DNA of 64,000 nt, from positions 52,007,067 through 52,071,066 of the forward strand of contig NC_068912.1 of the NCBI RefSeq assembly GCF_023091745.1, in the 5' to 3' direction. Positions 9,416 to 21,109 of this stretch are shown here, piece after piece. The stretch comes from Budorcas taxicolor. Taxonomy: Eukaryota > Chordata > Mammalia > Artiodactyla > Bovidae. Both the position numbers and the translations under genes were made by a program. Numbering within the stretch: position 1 is the first letter of the stretch; every line of letters starts with the position of its first letter. The notes beneath the pieces were generated by a model, which searched no databases, was not told the origin of the DNA, and was given only the letters and a program-made list of their open reading frames with translations.

Positions 9416-11264
9416 AAATCAGTGACTTGCATGATGATTTGGTGCTCCTCCTCCTCTTCCTCCTTACACATAAATGTTTAGAGAAAAATTAATATTAGCT
9501 GATCAAACATCATTTATAAAATATTTATAAAATGGTTTCTTCCAGCCATTTGTGAATGTTACAATAGGTTTGTAAAGTGAAGAAATATTACCAGATGCCA
9601 ATTTCAAGGAAAATTTACACACTTTTTTATTTCAAAGCAAGCCAAACCTATAGCATTGCTCTTCCCTAACACAGTATGTTTGAAAATGGGCGAGTGGCTG
9701 TTTTAAGATTTACAGCTGTCATTGATAATCTACAGTTTGAGTTTTTGCATATTTTTTGCCTTCATGTCTAAATTTCAATCTCAGCTCTTTCAGAGGATCT
9801 GAGTACTGCACTTTATGTAGATTTTATTTTACTCTTAAAATAAAGGTCATATGACATCATCTCTCCTTCTGCAGAAGGTCACAGCTTGAATTGATTTTTA
9901 ATGACCTTCTCCGTTTATTGCCTCTAAGATTTCATTAAAAAAGGAAAAGAAAAACTTTCAAAGTAGAACTACATGACTGAAGTTAACTCTACCTTGACTT
10001 AAAGAGAAATGAGGGTCATGAGTATGCACATACATGCAGACACACACACACAGGCTTACATCTCAACCATTTTCTGATTTTTTAAAAAACAGTTAACATG
10101 TTCTCAATACTTTTCTTCAGCTCAAACACCTCAGAACTGATGATCCTTTTATAGACCACAGCACACCATCTGTATAAGAAGGATGAGCAAGGAGAACAAG
10201 AATTTCTCAGTTTTAAAAACCAACTGGGTTCCTTCCATTTGACCAACCCAAGATCCAGAGCTGAAAGTCTTCATAAGTAACTTGGGTGGAGTAGTTTTTG
10301 CTGGTCTGTTACTCGTCCCAGTTCATAAACTGCGTATGACATAGTTCCTGCAAAGAACACGGTGCACTTCATGAGGATGTTGAAATAATACTGAATTTTA
10401 AAAGGGGAAAAACACATGGATTCTGTTTGGTGGAGATGAAGAGTAGAGAGAAAACTGGATTGTTGATGTTAAAACCCAACCCAGATATTAACAATCGGCC
10501 CCCAAAATTAGAAACCAGAGCTTCAGCTATCTTCTCCTTTAGAAACACAAACTTCTAAGGCCACTAGGCTTTCAAGATAAGTACAGAATCTGCAAAGGAA
10601 TCTCTCCATTGAGGAGTCTAGATCAAATCTTTCCTTAAATGGAGTGAAGAGGTGAAAACAAAAAGTTTCTTAGCCTATCAATTAACCTTAAAAGTAGAAG
10701 CATCTGTTGGAGTGTCTAAATGGAACTCGAGAGAAATGCACCATACTTCAGCATTTCACTACAGTTTACAATTACATTCCAAGAGAAGGTAATTCAGTTA
10801 TTAAGCCAGCAAAGGGAAAACCAACAAATTTTTAACCCAGGCAGACAGTCCCCATTTTGCCTGGCTGATTTTCCCTTTTTAGTATATTTCTCAGAATGCC
10901 AATGTGTGTGATAGAAACTCCTCAGTTACTGCAAGGAAACAGTCACAGGAAGTGTAGAAAGCAGTTGAAAGAAGCATGTAATGAAAATGGAGGATTTGGG
11001 TTCAAGTCCTTTTGCGCCTGTGGGTCTGAGCTGAGCCACAATGGAGAAAACCAGACGAACAATTAGGAGAGAGATCTAACCCTACCCCCCAACCCCACCC
11101 CCTGTCCTGTGCCCTGGCCTGCTTGATTTCCTCCTATTCATCTGCATTGCCTTCTCACCATCTCCTCTGATCCTAACATCCTTCACGGTTCTGCTGTTAC
11201 TTCTCTCTGGAACATTAGGAGCTGCCCCATCTGTGACTTTTGGAGCTCTAGTAGCACCATCTTG
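9416..11264. other. Mostly unique sequence, no gene recognised
   Basis: No family recognised. Two perfect palindromes, gtcatatgac (9846-9855) and ccttctgcagaagg (9865-9878), sit close together. A short CA tract lies near 10,038. The 63-codon frame at 10720-10911 shows no domain. Confidence 0.45.
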
Positions 11265-11600
11265 TCACCTATTGGTCAAGATATAAAACTCTTATTTTCT
11301 CCCACCCCAATCAGCAGCAGGTCCTGTTGACTTTACTTCCAAAACACATTCTGCTTCTCCCCATCAGCACCACCTCATTCTAGTCTAAGTCATCCTGGTC
11401 TCTGACATAAACTATCACATCTATTTTTCTTGTCTCACACACAAAAATTTGTTCCCTACTTGGCTGCTGGAGCAACTCTCTTCAAAATATGCTAGATCTT
11501 GTCAATTCTGTTTAAAGCCCTATGACTTCCCATCACACTTAGAAAAAATTCCAAATTTTTCCTACTGCATTTAGAAAAAGTTCCAAATTCCTTTATTTTT
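11265..11600 (+). mobile_element. L2 LINE fragment
   Basis: A phrase order typical of the L2 ORF2 3' half: a tagtctaagtcatcctggtc stretch, then cttggctgctggagcaactc, taaagccctatgacttccca and tcacacttagaaaaaattcc. Strongly diverged. Confidence 0.55.
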
Positions 11601-11850
11601 TTCTTAGCTCAATCAATAGGTTTTATTGCTTATTCATCTTTGTCTTTAACAACTTTGTCTTGTTTCTTAAAGTAAATGTTAATGAGTAAGAATTGCTTCT
11701 TATTTTCTTCTTTATTATACAATGGTAGCAGACTATATGTGCTCTGAATTTTGGTTTTCTCACCTAATGTATTTTGTTTCCATATCAGAACGTAAGGCAG
11801 TTTCTCATTCCTTTTTCCTTTTTTAAAAAATGGCTCTGTAAGTTTCTGAA

Positions 11851-12070
11851 GGGCTTCCCCAGAGGTGGCTCAGCAGTAAAGAATCTGCCTGCCAATGCAG
11901 AAGGTGCAAGAGATGAGGATTCAGTCCCTGGGTCAGGAAGATCCCCTGGAACAGGGAAGGGCAACCCTCCAGTATTCTTGCCTGGAGAATCCCATGGACA
12001 AAGGAGCCCGGCAAGCTACAGTCCATGGGGTTGCAAAAGAGTTGGACACAACTTAGTGACTAAACAACAA
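11851..12070 (+). mobile_element. Bov-tA SINE
   Basis: gggcttccccagaggtggct head, ctgccaatgcagaaggtgca, gtattcttgcctggagaatc body and a ttagtgactaaacaacaa tail. Inserted in the L1M fragment. No clear target duplication. Confidence 0.92.
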
Positions 12071-12412
12071 TAGGGTTCTACTAAGGGAATATACCATGAC
12101 CTAGTTGACCTGCCCCTTTCAGTGCACAATTGATTTGTTTCTCTCTCTTACTGTTCAAGCAAACTGCATTGTGTAGGCTCATATGTAGGTTTTTTAGTTT
12201 GTGTACAGGCAAATCTTAAGGATAAAGTCCCAGAAGTAGGAATACCAGGCCAAAGAATAAATGCACTTATATTTCTAATAAATATTACCGAGTTGTATTC
12301 TATTGATATTGTATCATTTTACACTTCTGGTATTTTTTCCAATCTGGTGGATTAAAAATGGTATCTCAATATTAATTTGATTTGCATTTTTCTTATGATG
12401 AGTGAAACTGTG

Positions 12413-12413
<1 letters not shown>

Positions 12414-12444
<31 letters not shown>
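12414..12444. repeat. (TA)n microsatellite, about 15 units
   Basis: Uninterrupted TA dinucleotides, likely polymorphic in length. It lies within the L1M fragment. Confidence 0.97.
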
Positions 12445-12446
<2 letters not shown>

Positions 12447-12604
12447 ATTATTTATTGTTTTCTTTCTGTGAACTGTCCCTGTTTTTTTGCTTGTTTTTGT
12501 ATTGAGTTGTTTTCCTTTACTTTCTCAACTTTGAAGAATTCTTTATACATCAGGGAGACTAATCCTTGTCTGTGGTTATCTTGGCATTTAAAGCCCTAGG
12601 GATC

Positions 12605-13020
12605 TGACCTCATCTCTGACCTCAGCTAATGTAAATCTCCTTCCCACCTGTTACACTCCAACCTCAATATTCTGTGATCTCTTTCTTGCCTGAAGGCCTT
12701 TAAATTTGCTGTCCCTCTGCCTGGCATGCTGTTTTCCAGGTCACTGCACAGCTGTCTCCTCATTATTACTCGGAGCTCTGCTGAAATATCGATGGGCAAG
12801 GCTTTCCTGGACCATAGTCTATGATAGACACCCAGTTCTGCTCCATCGCACCATTTAGGTTGACTTCTTTACATAGCTCTTACTTGTCACAAGCATTTTT
12901 TTCTTATTTGCTTTAGTTAATCGTCAGTGTCTCCCAATCCAGAATGGAAGCTCCAAGAGAAATAGGTCTGTCTTGCTCATCACACTATCCCTAGAGCTTA
13001 AAACATAGCAGGCATGTTTC
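12605..13020 (+). mobile_element. L2 LINE 3' end
   Basis: L2 3' landmarks in order: tgacctcatctctgacctca, ggcctttaaatttgctgtcc, ctgcctggcatgctgttttc, tttcctggaccatagtc, cagaatggaagctccaagag and taaaacatagcaggca. Confidence 0.75.
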
Positions 13021-13149
13021 AGACAGATTGTGTGAGTAACGAATCCTTTCATCCTCTCTCCAGGCATCTTCACATGTTTTTACAATGTGCCTCACCTGCC
13101 ATATGCCCTAGAAAGAAGATTGATAGCAATATGTGCAGAACACTGGACT

Positions 13150-13345
13150 TAGTTTCATTATACATGTCATTTCATCCTTCTGGTCACTCTGAGCTAGTTA
13201 GCATTATGTTCACTTTTATTAATAAAGCTGAGACTCTAATAAGCCCCAAAGAAGCCTCCAAGAACCTGTGGATTATATATGCTAGTTCTGATGAGGCCAG
13301 GTGGTTTCAATGTCCATTCTCTTCTAATTACACCATACCTGGGAC
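13150..13345 (-). mobile_element. MIR SINE, degraded
   Basis: The complement of MIR: atacatgtcatttcatcctt, gttagcattatgttcacttt and aataaagctgagactc. The right half is poorly preserved. Confidence 0.45.
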
Positions 13346-13539
13346 ATTACTTCTTAAACTTCTGCATGGTATCTACTTGTTACCTGCACATTGTCCGTGT
13401 TCAGTAAGTCGAATAATTAAAATATGTCAGAGGCTGAAAGGGTCTTAATGGTCACTTGCACTTAACTAAGTGATACAGTAAATCAGCAGTAGGTCCAGGA
13501 TGTACGTCTATAATCTCTGAGTCTTTATTGCTAGTTTCC

Positions 13540-13945
13540 TTCCTTCTCCCTGTTATCTTGGTAATGCCAAGCTCAGTCTCACCACAGGGCCTTTGCACTT
13601 GCTGTTCCTTCTATCTGGAATTATTTCCTTCTAGATTTTCACACGACCAGCTCTTTGTCATCACTCAGACCTCAGGGCACATGTCCTCCTTAGAGAAGAC
13701 TTTTCTGACCACACAAACCAAATTAGGCACCTCTCTTACCCCACCAACTCTCTATTGTGTTTCTCTGCTTTTATTTTCTTTTGAGTCCTTCTCCCAATCT
13801 GAAACTCTTAGTTTTCTTGCTTGTTGCATGCCTTTCACACTAGGATGTGAGCTCCATGAGAAAGGAGCCTTAGCTAGTGTGTTCATGGCTGTATGTCCAG
13901 TGTCTAGAACAGCAGAACTATAATAAACACTGTGAGATCTAAAAA
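13540..13945 (+). mobile_element. L2 LINE 3' end
   Basis: A clear L2 3' end: cacagggcctttgcacttgc, tgttccttctatctggaatt, catcactcagacctcagggc, agaagacttttctgaccaca, taggatgtgagctccatgag and tgtccagtgtctagaacagc. Confidence 0.85.
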
Positions 13946-13959
13946 TTAACAAGGTGGCT

Positions 13960-14130
13960 CTAGAGGCAGCATGGAAAAAATGTAGGCCTGGGAAACTAAT
14001 CTGGCTCAGTGATTACCCAGCTGCTACATCATAGCAAGTCACTGCGCTTTGGTTTTCTCACCTTTCAAGTAAGGAAATGGGTATTTTGTGGCATCTTACA
14101 GTATGGTAATTCTACGAAGTTGTAAATTAT
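13960..14130 (+). mobile_element. MIR SINE
   Basis: agaggcagcatggaaaaaat, a central segment with the agcaagtcactgcgctttgg phrase and ttttctcacctttcaagtaa match the MIR core and its 3' part. Confidence 0.6.
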
Positions 14131-14194
14131 TCATATAGTTCAAGAGTGATTTTTCAAAGAGATGAAGTTTACCTCAGTGCAAACTCTTTCCCTG

Positions 14195-14214
14195 TTTTTT
14201 TTTTTTTTTTTTTT
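14195..14214. repeat. T20 homopolymer
   Basis: Twenty consecutive T. It could be the complement of a retroposed A-tail, but no element adjoins it that I recognise. Confidence 0.95.
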
Positions 14215-14439
14215 CCATTTGGGATGGGCATAAATTCTAAAAAGTACAATACACTTTTTAATTTTTAATCAAAATAAACAGACCACCTTTGCCTTCTTAT
14301 TGAACCAAAGTTTTCATTCATAAAAGTGAATATTGTAGTATGTTGCAAGGAAAACATTGGGAATGTTAGTTTCTATTAATTGATCGTTCTCCTTATTATG
14401 GGTCACATTTTCCTGCTTTTTCACATACTAACAATCTTT

Positions 14440-14960
14440 GATCGGATGTTGTACTTTATGAATGTTATGTTGTTGAATTCTGGATTTTGTTGTCTTCTTT
14501 GATAGAGGGTTGAATTTTGTTCTAACAAGCCGTTAATTTATTTGTTGATCAATGTGGTCTTTTCAAGAGATGGTTTTGATCCTTGTTAGGATGGGTCTAG
14601 AGTAGCCTTTACTCAAGGTTAGACTCACCTTCTCCTAAGATGTGACCTTCCTGGGTCTCTACCGACTGACTGCCTGCAGTGTTTTGTGAGATCGCTCCAC
14701 CTGGCTGGTCAGAACTTTAACATCTCATAGTCCCATTTGAGTTTCAGCAGTTGTTTAGTTCACAGCACCCCAGTGGTTGCTCTTGCTCTAATAGTTGTTC
14801 TTTGCCCAGCCTTGTGGAATCTTGCCCCACACAAGAAAACAGCTTAATAATCAGCCAGAGATTCCTGAAGCCCCCTAAGCACGTGTCTGCAGGGTTCCTT
14901 CCTCTCCAGTGCTTTGCCCCATGAATGCGATTCACTTCAGAAGCCTGATCACTGTCTTGT
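14440..14960 (+). mobile_element. Possible L1M 3' UTR-like fragment
   Basis: Phrases such as gttgttgaattctggatttt, gtctagagtagcctttactc and ccacctggctggtcagaact resemble an old L1M 3' UTR. Family and orientation are uncertain. Confidence 0.3.
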
Positions 14961-15967
14961 CAGCTCACCAAGAGGACTGTGCTCTGAGTACCCCCTCCCT
15001 GCACCTCAGTGGGTAAAGGACCTTCAGGCAGAAAGGTAGGGCTACTGAGAGAGTTATCTCATTTGTTTTCCTTCTCTTGAGGATCTCAGTCCTGTCTCGT
15101 ATCTGAGAACAACTATTTTATACATTTTTGCCAGTTTGAGAGTTGTTTACAATGGGAGACTAATATGGTATGACAATGGCTAGAAACAGAAGTTGCCTCC
15201 TCTAGTGCATCCAAGGTATGTAAAATCTATCCGTCACCAAACAAAATGACCCCAATGTGCTATATCTTTAAAAAAATTTTTTTGGGGGAAAAATATGATG
15301 GCTTATAAAGTTCAAAGAAATTCAAAAGATACAAACTGATGTAATAACTAGATATATACCTGGTGTAAGTCACTAAGTCACAGAGTATCAGGATTAAATA
15401 AAATAATGACCAACGTTGCAGGCCCAGTGACTGGAACATGAGTATTTGATAACTGTGTCCTTCTCTATCTTATGGGAGATGCTTAAAGTCAAGTCCTATT
15501 TTAAAATCATTTGGTGAACTAGTTATTTAAAGAATTCCTGTGGTGAATCTTTTTCCAAAGCAAAAGATCCTTTTGTGAAATGTGTAAACTCCTCCTAATC
15601 TTTCTGTAAATATAGATTTTTATATATTTGGTTGGCTTAATGTGTTTTGTGAGGAATTTGTTTGCTAAGGCTCAGTGTGGGTGTGGGTATGGATGTATGT
15701 TTGGGAAATGGTTAAGAAAGAAGGGATTTTGTTGTACTGTGTCACAAACCTTGTTGGTTTGGGTAGAAGCCATGAGGTTTTAGAACTGGGTTTTGAATGA
15801 GATGATTAGACAATAACAAATGCAGGGTGGGAAATCCCTAGACTGCACAAAAGTGGAGATGATATACCAGTTTCTGTTGCTTGGATTTTCACAGATCATT
15901 TTTCCAAGAACCTGGAAAGAATCTTGCCAGGTCAAGTCTTGGCCATGGCAGTTCACTCCCCTAGTCA
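14961..15967. other. No recognised feature
   Basis: AT-rich unassigned sequence without open frames longer than 63 codons and without a repeat family I can name. Confidence 0.5.
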
Positions 15968-17240
15968 TTTATTCACGTAGCTAGTACATATTGCATGTCG
16001 GGTACTATTCTACGTGCTGGAGACACATCGGTGGACAGCATACCTGCTCTCAGAGAACTTGTGTTCTAAGGGGAAGCTATCAAATAAACAAATGATGTGC
16101 CGAGAGAGAGCACAAGGTAAGAGTGTTAGAGAACAGCCTAGGCTAGTAAGAAATGAGGTGAAGTTGCTCAGTCGTGTCTGACTCTTTGCGACCCCGTGGA
16201 CTGTAACCTACCAGGCTTCTCCATCCATGGGATTCTCCAGGCAAGAATACTGGACTGGATTGCCATTTCCTTCTCCAGGGGATCTTCCCGACCCAGGGAT
16301 CGAACCCGGGTCTCCCACATTGGAGGCAGATGCTTTAACCTCTGAGCCACCAGGGAAGCCCATGCCTTTTTGATATTGGGAGGGGGCACCCAGAAAGATA
16401 CACTTGAGCAGAGACCAAGAGAAAGAAGGAGGGGAGCCGATGAACCATCTCTGAGGAAGCAAGGACTGCAAAGGCCTGAGGTGGGAGCAGCATCACTCGG
16501 GTGTGGAGGATGAGCAAGGAGGCCATAATGTTGAGAGTGAAGTCAAAAAACGGTGAGATGTGAGGAGAGGAAGGTAAGAGATGAGGACTGAGGTTGGAGA
16601 GCACCAGATTGGATATCTTATGGGCCAGGGCAAGGGCTTTGGATCTTATTCTGGATAAGACAGGATGCATTGGAGAGTGAACTGCAGAAGGAGAGGATCT
16701 CATGTTTTTAAAGGATCACTCTGGCTGTAGAGAAGAAACAGGTGAGAAGATGAGTAACGTCGCTCTTGCAGTAGTACTGATGAGATCTGTCAGCGGTTTC
16801 GACCAGGATGAGAGCAGCAAAGCTGGCAAGAAAGGGTCAGACTCTGCAGACATTTCAAAGGAGAATCTGACAATGTGTGTTAATGGATTGGATGTGGGAT
16901 AAGAGAGAAAATGCAAAATTAAAGCTGACATCTGAGCAATTGGAAGAATGGCATGGCCATTTCTTGGTAGGAATGGATGGAATGGGGGTAGTGAGAGGTG
17001 GAAGAGAAGGTCAAGAATTCTATTTTGAATATCAGGTTCATTTCTACATATCCAAGCAGGGATGCTGAGAAAGCAAATATATATCCAGGTTTGGCATTCT
17101 GGGAAGCATTTTCAACTGGAGATGCAAATTTAGACCCATCAGCATAAAGATGGTATGGAAAGCCATAGAATGGGACAAGGCTCCCTAGTAAGTGGGTTAG
17201 TCCAGTATTTAGGGTCAGGATAAAGAGGATGTTACAACGA
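15968..17240 (-). mobile_element. Long L2 LINE fragment, split by a SINE
   Basis: The complement of the L2 3' end (gggtactattctacgtgctg, ctctcagagaacttgtgttc) is followed by the ORF2 3' half on the complement: gcaaggactgcaaaggcctg, aagggctttggatcttattc, aaaggatcactctggctgta, cttgcagtagtactgatgag and taatggattggatgtgggat. A Bov-tA interrupts it and a BovB 3' piece truncates its right end. Confidence 0.75.
16155..16361 (-). mobile_element. Bov-tA SINE
   Basis: Well-preserved complement of Bov-tA: ttgctcagtcgtgtctgact, ctccaggcaagaatactgga, a B-box region agggatcgaacccgggtctc and gagccaccagggaagcc. Inserted in L2. The low divergence suggests a younger copy. Confidence 0.95.
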
Positions 17241-17803
17241 GTGCAGCCATGAAATTAAAAGACATTTGCTCCTTAGAATTAAAACTATGAAAAACCTACA
17301 CAGCCTATTAAAAGACAGAAACACATCACTTTACCAACAAAGGTTCATCTAGTCAAAGCTATGGTTTTCCCAGTAGTCATGTATGCATGTGAGAGTTGGA
17401 CCATAAAGAAAGCTGAACATTAAAGAAGTGATGCTTTTGAATTGTGCTGGATAAGACTCTTGAGAGTCCCTTGGACTGCAAGGAGATTAAACCAGTCAAT
17501 CCTAAAGGAAATCAACCCTGAGTGTTCATTGGAAGGACTGTTGCTGAAGCAAAGCTCTAATACTTTGGCCATGTGATGTGAAAAGCCAACTCATTGGGAA
17601 AGACCCTGATGCTGGAAAAGATGGAAGGCAAAAGAAGAAGAGGGCAGCAGAGGATGAGAGGATTAGATAGCATCACTGACTCAGTGGACATGAATTTGAA
17701 CAAACTCCAGGAGATAGTGGAGGACAGAGGAGCTTGGCATGCTGCAGTCCATGGGGTCACAAAGAGGTGGGGACAACTTAGTGAATGAACAGCAACAACA
17801 AAA
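17241..17803 (+). mobile_element. BovB LINE 3' end, 5'-truncated
   Basis: It starts at gtgcagccatgaaattaaaa, continues through gtcatgtatgcatgtgagag (the MYACES region), tggactgcaaggagattaaa and gaaagaccctgatgctggaa, and ends in gggacaacttagtgaatgaa plus a caacaacaaaa tail. The remaining open frame at 17594-17788 is the C-terminal tail with stops before it. It sits at the right edge of the minus-strand L2. Confidence 0.93.
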
Positions 17804-18518
17804 GGGGGATGCAGCAAGTAGACCAAGACAGAGCAGTTACTCCAGAGAGACTAACACTCATGTTACTGATTGTCTCTGATCCCCAGGCTCTTCTTCTGTA
17901 GAGAAGAGGTAACTCTCAGCTGTGATGGTTAAATGAGTTAAAGTTTGGTCCAGCTATGTGCAGCCCACTGAGAGAGAAATTTTCTCTTTTCCCAATGGCT
18001 ACATCCCCTATGTTCTCAGCGCTGAACATCATAGATCCAGATGGAATCATTTCTCAAGCTTCTCTGAGATGGTGAGTATCAGTCTGTGGCTATGAGAGCT
18101 GGTTGTCTTGCTAGCTCATAGGGACACCCAAAGCCTGATTTCACAGAGCTGACAACAGAATTGTTCTGAAGATATGAGAGGCTGGTATCTGTGTGGAATG
18201 GCTGAAGAAGTGTGAGGCAGGAGAGAAGTAGGCTAAGGAGGACCACTAGGGAGAATGTAGGGGTACAGGAATGTGTCTCCACCCAGGCACCCATCTCCCA
18301 GCCACTTTGCCTGTCAGTGACTGTGCCCTTAACTGACTTCCTCTGAGGGAATTTCCCTCATGACCTGCCAAGGTCATGCCCCATTCCTGGGAGCAGTCTG
18401 CAATCAAAGATTGGAAGAGGTATAGTAGAAGGTCCTGGGCCCTGGCCTGCAGACAGTAAAGCTCTGATGGGCCATCTGGCTGTGCTTCTCTACAGGAACA
18501 GCTGAAAGGTTTGTTAGC
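17804..18518. other. No recognised feature
   Basis: Unassigned. Minus-strand frames at 18079-18294 and 18246-18590 show no domain, and the second runs into the Tigger element. Confidence 0.5.
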
Positions 18519-19351
18519 TACAGTTTCCCCTACATGTGAACCTTCAAGTCGCGAGCTTTCAAAGATGCAAACATGTGTTTGCATGTCCACTTGCGTGAGT
18601 TAGTTCGTGTGTCTGGGGTACATTGTCACATGCATGCATCCTCTACTTTTGCGTGCTTTTGTGTACTTGACTGTATACAGTAGTGCAGTACCTTTATTTC
18701 AAGCCCAGAATGTCCAGAAACAAAGAGTAAAAGTGATATAGCTGGCACTGCTAAGAAGCACCAAGTGATAACCATGGAAACAAAAGTGAAAATAATTGAG
18801 CGAGTAGAGCAAAAAGAGGAAGAAGTAACTAAAGAACTGAAGAGGTTCACGATGCAGGAAATGGCAAGGGGCTTTTCTCTATTTCAGGAGGCACTTAGTT
18901 TTTGAGGCACAAGACCTGAATGTAGAATAGTTCATGAAAATTGCAGTAGCCATTCAGAGCGCTACTGTCACCTACGACGAGAGAAAAAGAGCTACTACCC
19001 AGATATCACTGGATCTTTTTCTTTTTTCTAGAGGGTAGCTAGAATTGAATCCAGCAAGGAAACAGCACCTGTGCCATCAATGTAAAGGCATAAGTAAAAT
19101 TGCAGTTCGCCCTCCGTCTCCTATTGCTGACGATCGTTCAACTCTGCCATCTTCCGCATCCTCTCTACCCTCCAGGCTGTAACTCTTCTTGCTGCTCGCT
19201 CGGTGCCACTCCCTGTCCTCCAGCTGCTGTGCTGTACTGTACCTTTCAAGGCACTGTACTGTGAAAGTGAAAGTGATGTCTGTATTTCTTGTGTTCTTTG
19301 TTTGTGTATTATTTGTGTGAAAAGTATTATAAACCTATCACAGTGTAGTAC

Positions 19352-19557
19352 TCCCTGGTGGCTCAGTGGTAAAGAATCCATCTGCCATGCAGGAGGTGTG
19401 TGTTCAATCCCTGGGTGGGGAAGATCCCCTGGAAAAGGAAATGGCAACCCACTCCAGTATTCTTGCCTGAGAAATCCCATGGACATAGGAGCCTGGCAGG
19501 CTACCGTCCATGGGGTTGCAAAAAGAGTCAGTCACCACTTAGCTTCTAAACAACAAC
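19352..19557 (+). mobile_element. Bov-tA SINE inside the Tigger element
   Basis: ctccctggtggctcagtggt head, gttcaatccctgggtgggga B-box region and a caacccactccagtattctt body. It is flanked by an imperfect duplication of the Tigger sequence (acctatcacagtgtagtac on the left, acctatttacagcgcagtac on the right). Confidence 0.93.
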
Positions 19558-19604
19558 TACCTATTTACAGCGCAGTACTATATAGCCAGTTGTGTTAGTT
19601 GAGT

Positions 19605-19785
19605 GAAAGAAAGTGAAGTTACTCAGTCGTGTCCAACTCTTTGCTACCCCATGGACTGTAGGAGCTACCTACCAGGCTCCTCCGTCCATGGAATTTTCCA
19701 GGCAAGAATCCTGGAGTGGGTTGCCATTTCCTTCTCCCGAATTGCATGCAGACGCTTTACCATCTGAGCCACCAGGAAAGCCATG
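19605..19785 (-). mobile_element. Bov-tA SINE inside the Tigger element
   Basis: The complement of Bov-tA (aagttactcagtcgtgtcca, ccaggcaagaatcctggagt, gagccaccaggaaagcc). Imperfect target duplication gttagttgagt at 19594-19604 and gtgagttgagt at 19786-19796. Opposite orientation to the SINE 50 bp to its left. Confidence 0.93.
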
Positions 19786-19871
19786 GTGAGTTGAGTACCT
19801 AGGCTAACTTTGTCGGACTGATGAACACACTCTCAGAACGGAACTCGCTCGTGTGTGGGGGGCTTACTGTA

Positions 19872-20404
19872 CATGGCAGTTCAACTCCCTCTGTCAGTCC
19901 TGCCGCCCTCACTCCTCCCAGCTGTTTGGCCTGAGAGTGCTCCTTAATTAACCTCCTGCCTGCAAATCTCAGCGTCTTGTCATCTGTTTCTCAGCGTACC
20001 TGAGCTATGAGAGTTGGAATAGAAAGTAGTTTTAGGAAGCAGGCTCTAAAATGGGATTTCAAACTGACTCATTCATTGGCAGGTTGGCTATGAAGCTCCA
20101 GCAATAGTGGTAGATGGAGCACTCACAGCCTCTGGCAATATATAGCCCCCATCACTAGTGGTAGATGAAATACTCATAGCCTCTGGCAATACATAGCAGT
20201 CAATTGTTAAAATCAGGGTCAAGTTGTAATAAATCCCACCTGGGGAAGTGCTGGGCCTGCTAAGAGAAGAGGGGCTTCAGACCTGGCCAGTCTGTGCTGA
20301 CAGAAACTGAGAGAGTGTGGATGGGGGCTGAATTCTGAACCTCCTAGATCAGGGGGGGTGAGAAGCAGGGGGCTGGGAAGAACAGAATGTGGGATAAAAG
20401 AAAG
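19872..20404. other. Unassigned sequence containing a tandem duplication
   Basis: No family recognised. It contains the two-copy repeat described at 20106-20207. Confidence 0.45.
20106..20207. repeat. Two-copy tandem duplication, period 51 bp
   Basis: agtggtagatggagcactca at 20106 and agtggtagatgaaatactca at 20157 begin two similar units. Both contain cctctggcaata and tagc. The copies differ at several positions, so the duplication is old. Confidence 0.75.
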
Positions 20405-20895
20405 TATATTATCTATTGTTGCATGATAATACTCCCATGGGCTTAGTGGCTTAAAACAATATTCATTTCTTTTTCTTAGAGTTTCTGTAGCTCAGGGGTT
20501 CTGGCACATCTTAACTGGGTCCTCTGCAAGGCTGCAGTCAAGGTGTCAGCCAGGAGTGGGATTTTATCCAAAAACTTGACTGGGAAAGGATCCACATGGT
20601 TGTCAGCAGGATTCAGGTCTTTTCTGACTGTCTGACTGAGGGCTTCAGTTGCTCCTGCATGTCTGCCTCAGTTCTTTGCTGTGGCCCCTTCCTGGGGGCA
20701 GCTCATGACATGGCAGCTTGCTTCTTCCAAGTTACCAAGGGAGAGAGACTCCTAGCAAGACAGATGTCACAATATTGTGTAAAGTAATCACACGTATCTC
20801 AGCATGCAGATCACACCCAGGGGAGGGATTACACAAGTGTGTGAGCACCAGAAATCAGGATCGTGGAGGTCACAGCAAGTCTTTTGCCACAGAGA
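20405..20895. repeat. Common mammalian interspersed repeat, class not assigned
   Basis: cttagtggcttaaaacaata, cacatcttaactgggtcctc, aaggctgcagtcaaggtgtc, ctgactgagggcttcagttg, cagctcatgacatggcagct and gggagggattacacaagtgt form a familiar order seen in dispersed mammalian repeats, possibly LTR-derived. I cannot name the family safely. Confidence 0.5.
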
Positions 20896-21109
20896 GTTTA
20901 TTGATAGCCTTCTCCCATGATACAGGATGGAGCACCCTGGCAAGGACCCTGGGAAGCAGTGCTAATATGCTGCAGAGAGAAAGCAACGTTCCACATTAAG
21001 CGGAGGTTAAATGTCACACTGCTGTGGCAGATGGTAGAAGAAGACTGCAAAGCATGCAGGCGGGGCTGCTTCATATGAGATGGGAAAACCCAACGGCTCT
21101 GTTCTTCAA

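Larger units (their letters stand above)
11690..12575 (-). mobile_element. L1M 3' region, interrupted
   Basis: The complement of an old L1 3' UTR and ORF2 end: ttttggttttctcacctaat, gataaagtcccagaagtagg, ccaatctggtggattaaaaa, ttgatttgcatttttcttat and tttctttctgtgaactgtcc occur in order. It is split by a Bov-tA and carries a TA microsatellite. Confidence 0.7.
18521..19869 (+). mobile_element. Tigger (pogo-like) DNA transposon, internally deleted, both ends present
   Basis: The element starts cagtttcccctacatg and ends gtgggggg...cttactg, imperfect terminal inverted repeats, and is flanked by the TA target duplication typical of Tigger (18519-18520 and 19870-19871). After the 5' end there is a decayed transposase start (ATG at 18710, atgtccagaaac, stop after six codons). 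Near 18,807 the sequence jumps from N-terminal transposase coding (aaaataattgagcgagtaga) to C-terminal coding (agaggaagaagtaactaaag). So the catalytic core was deleted, the organisation of non-autonomous Tigger3/4-type families. Two Bov-tA SINEs sit in the 3' part. Without them it is about 0.95 kb. Confidence 0.85.
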
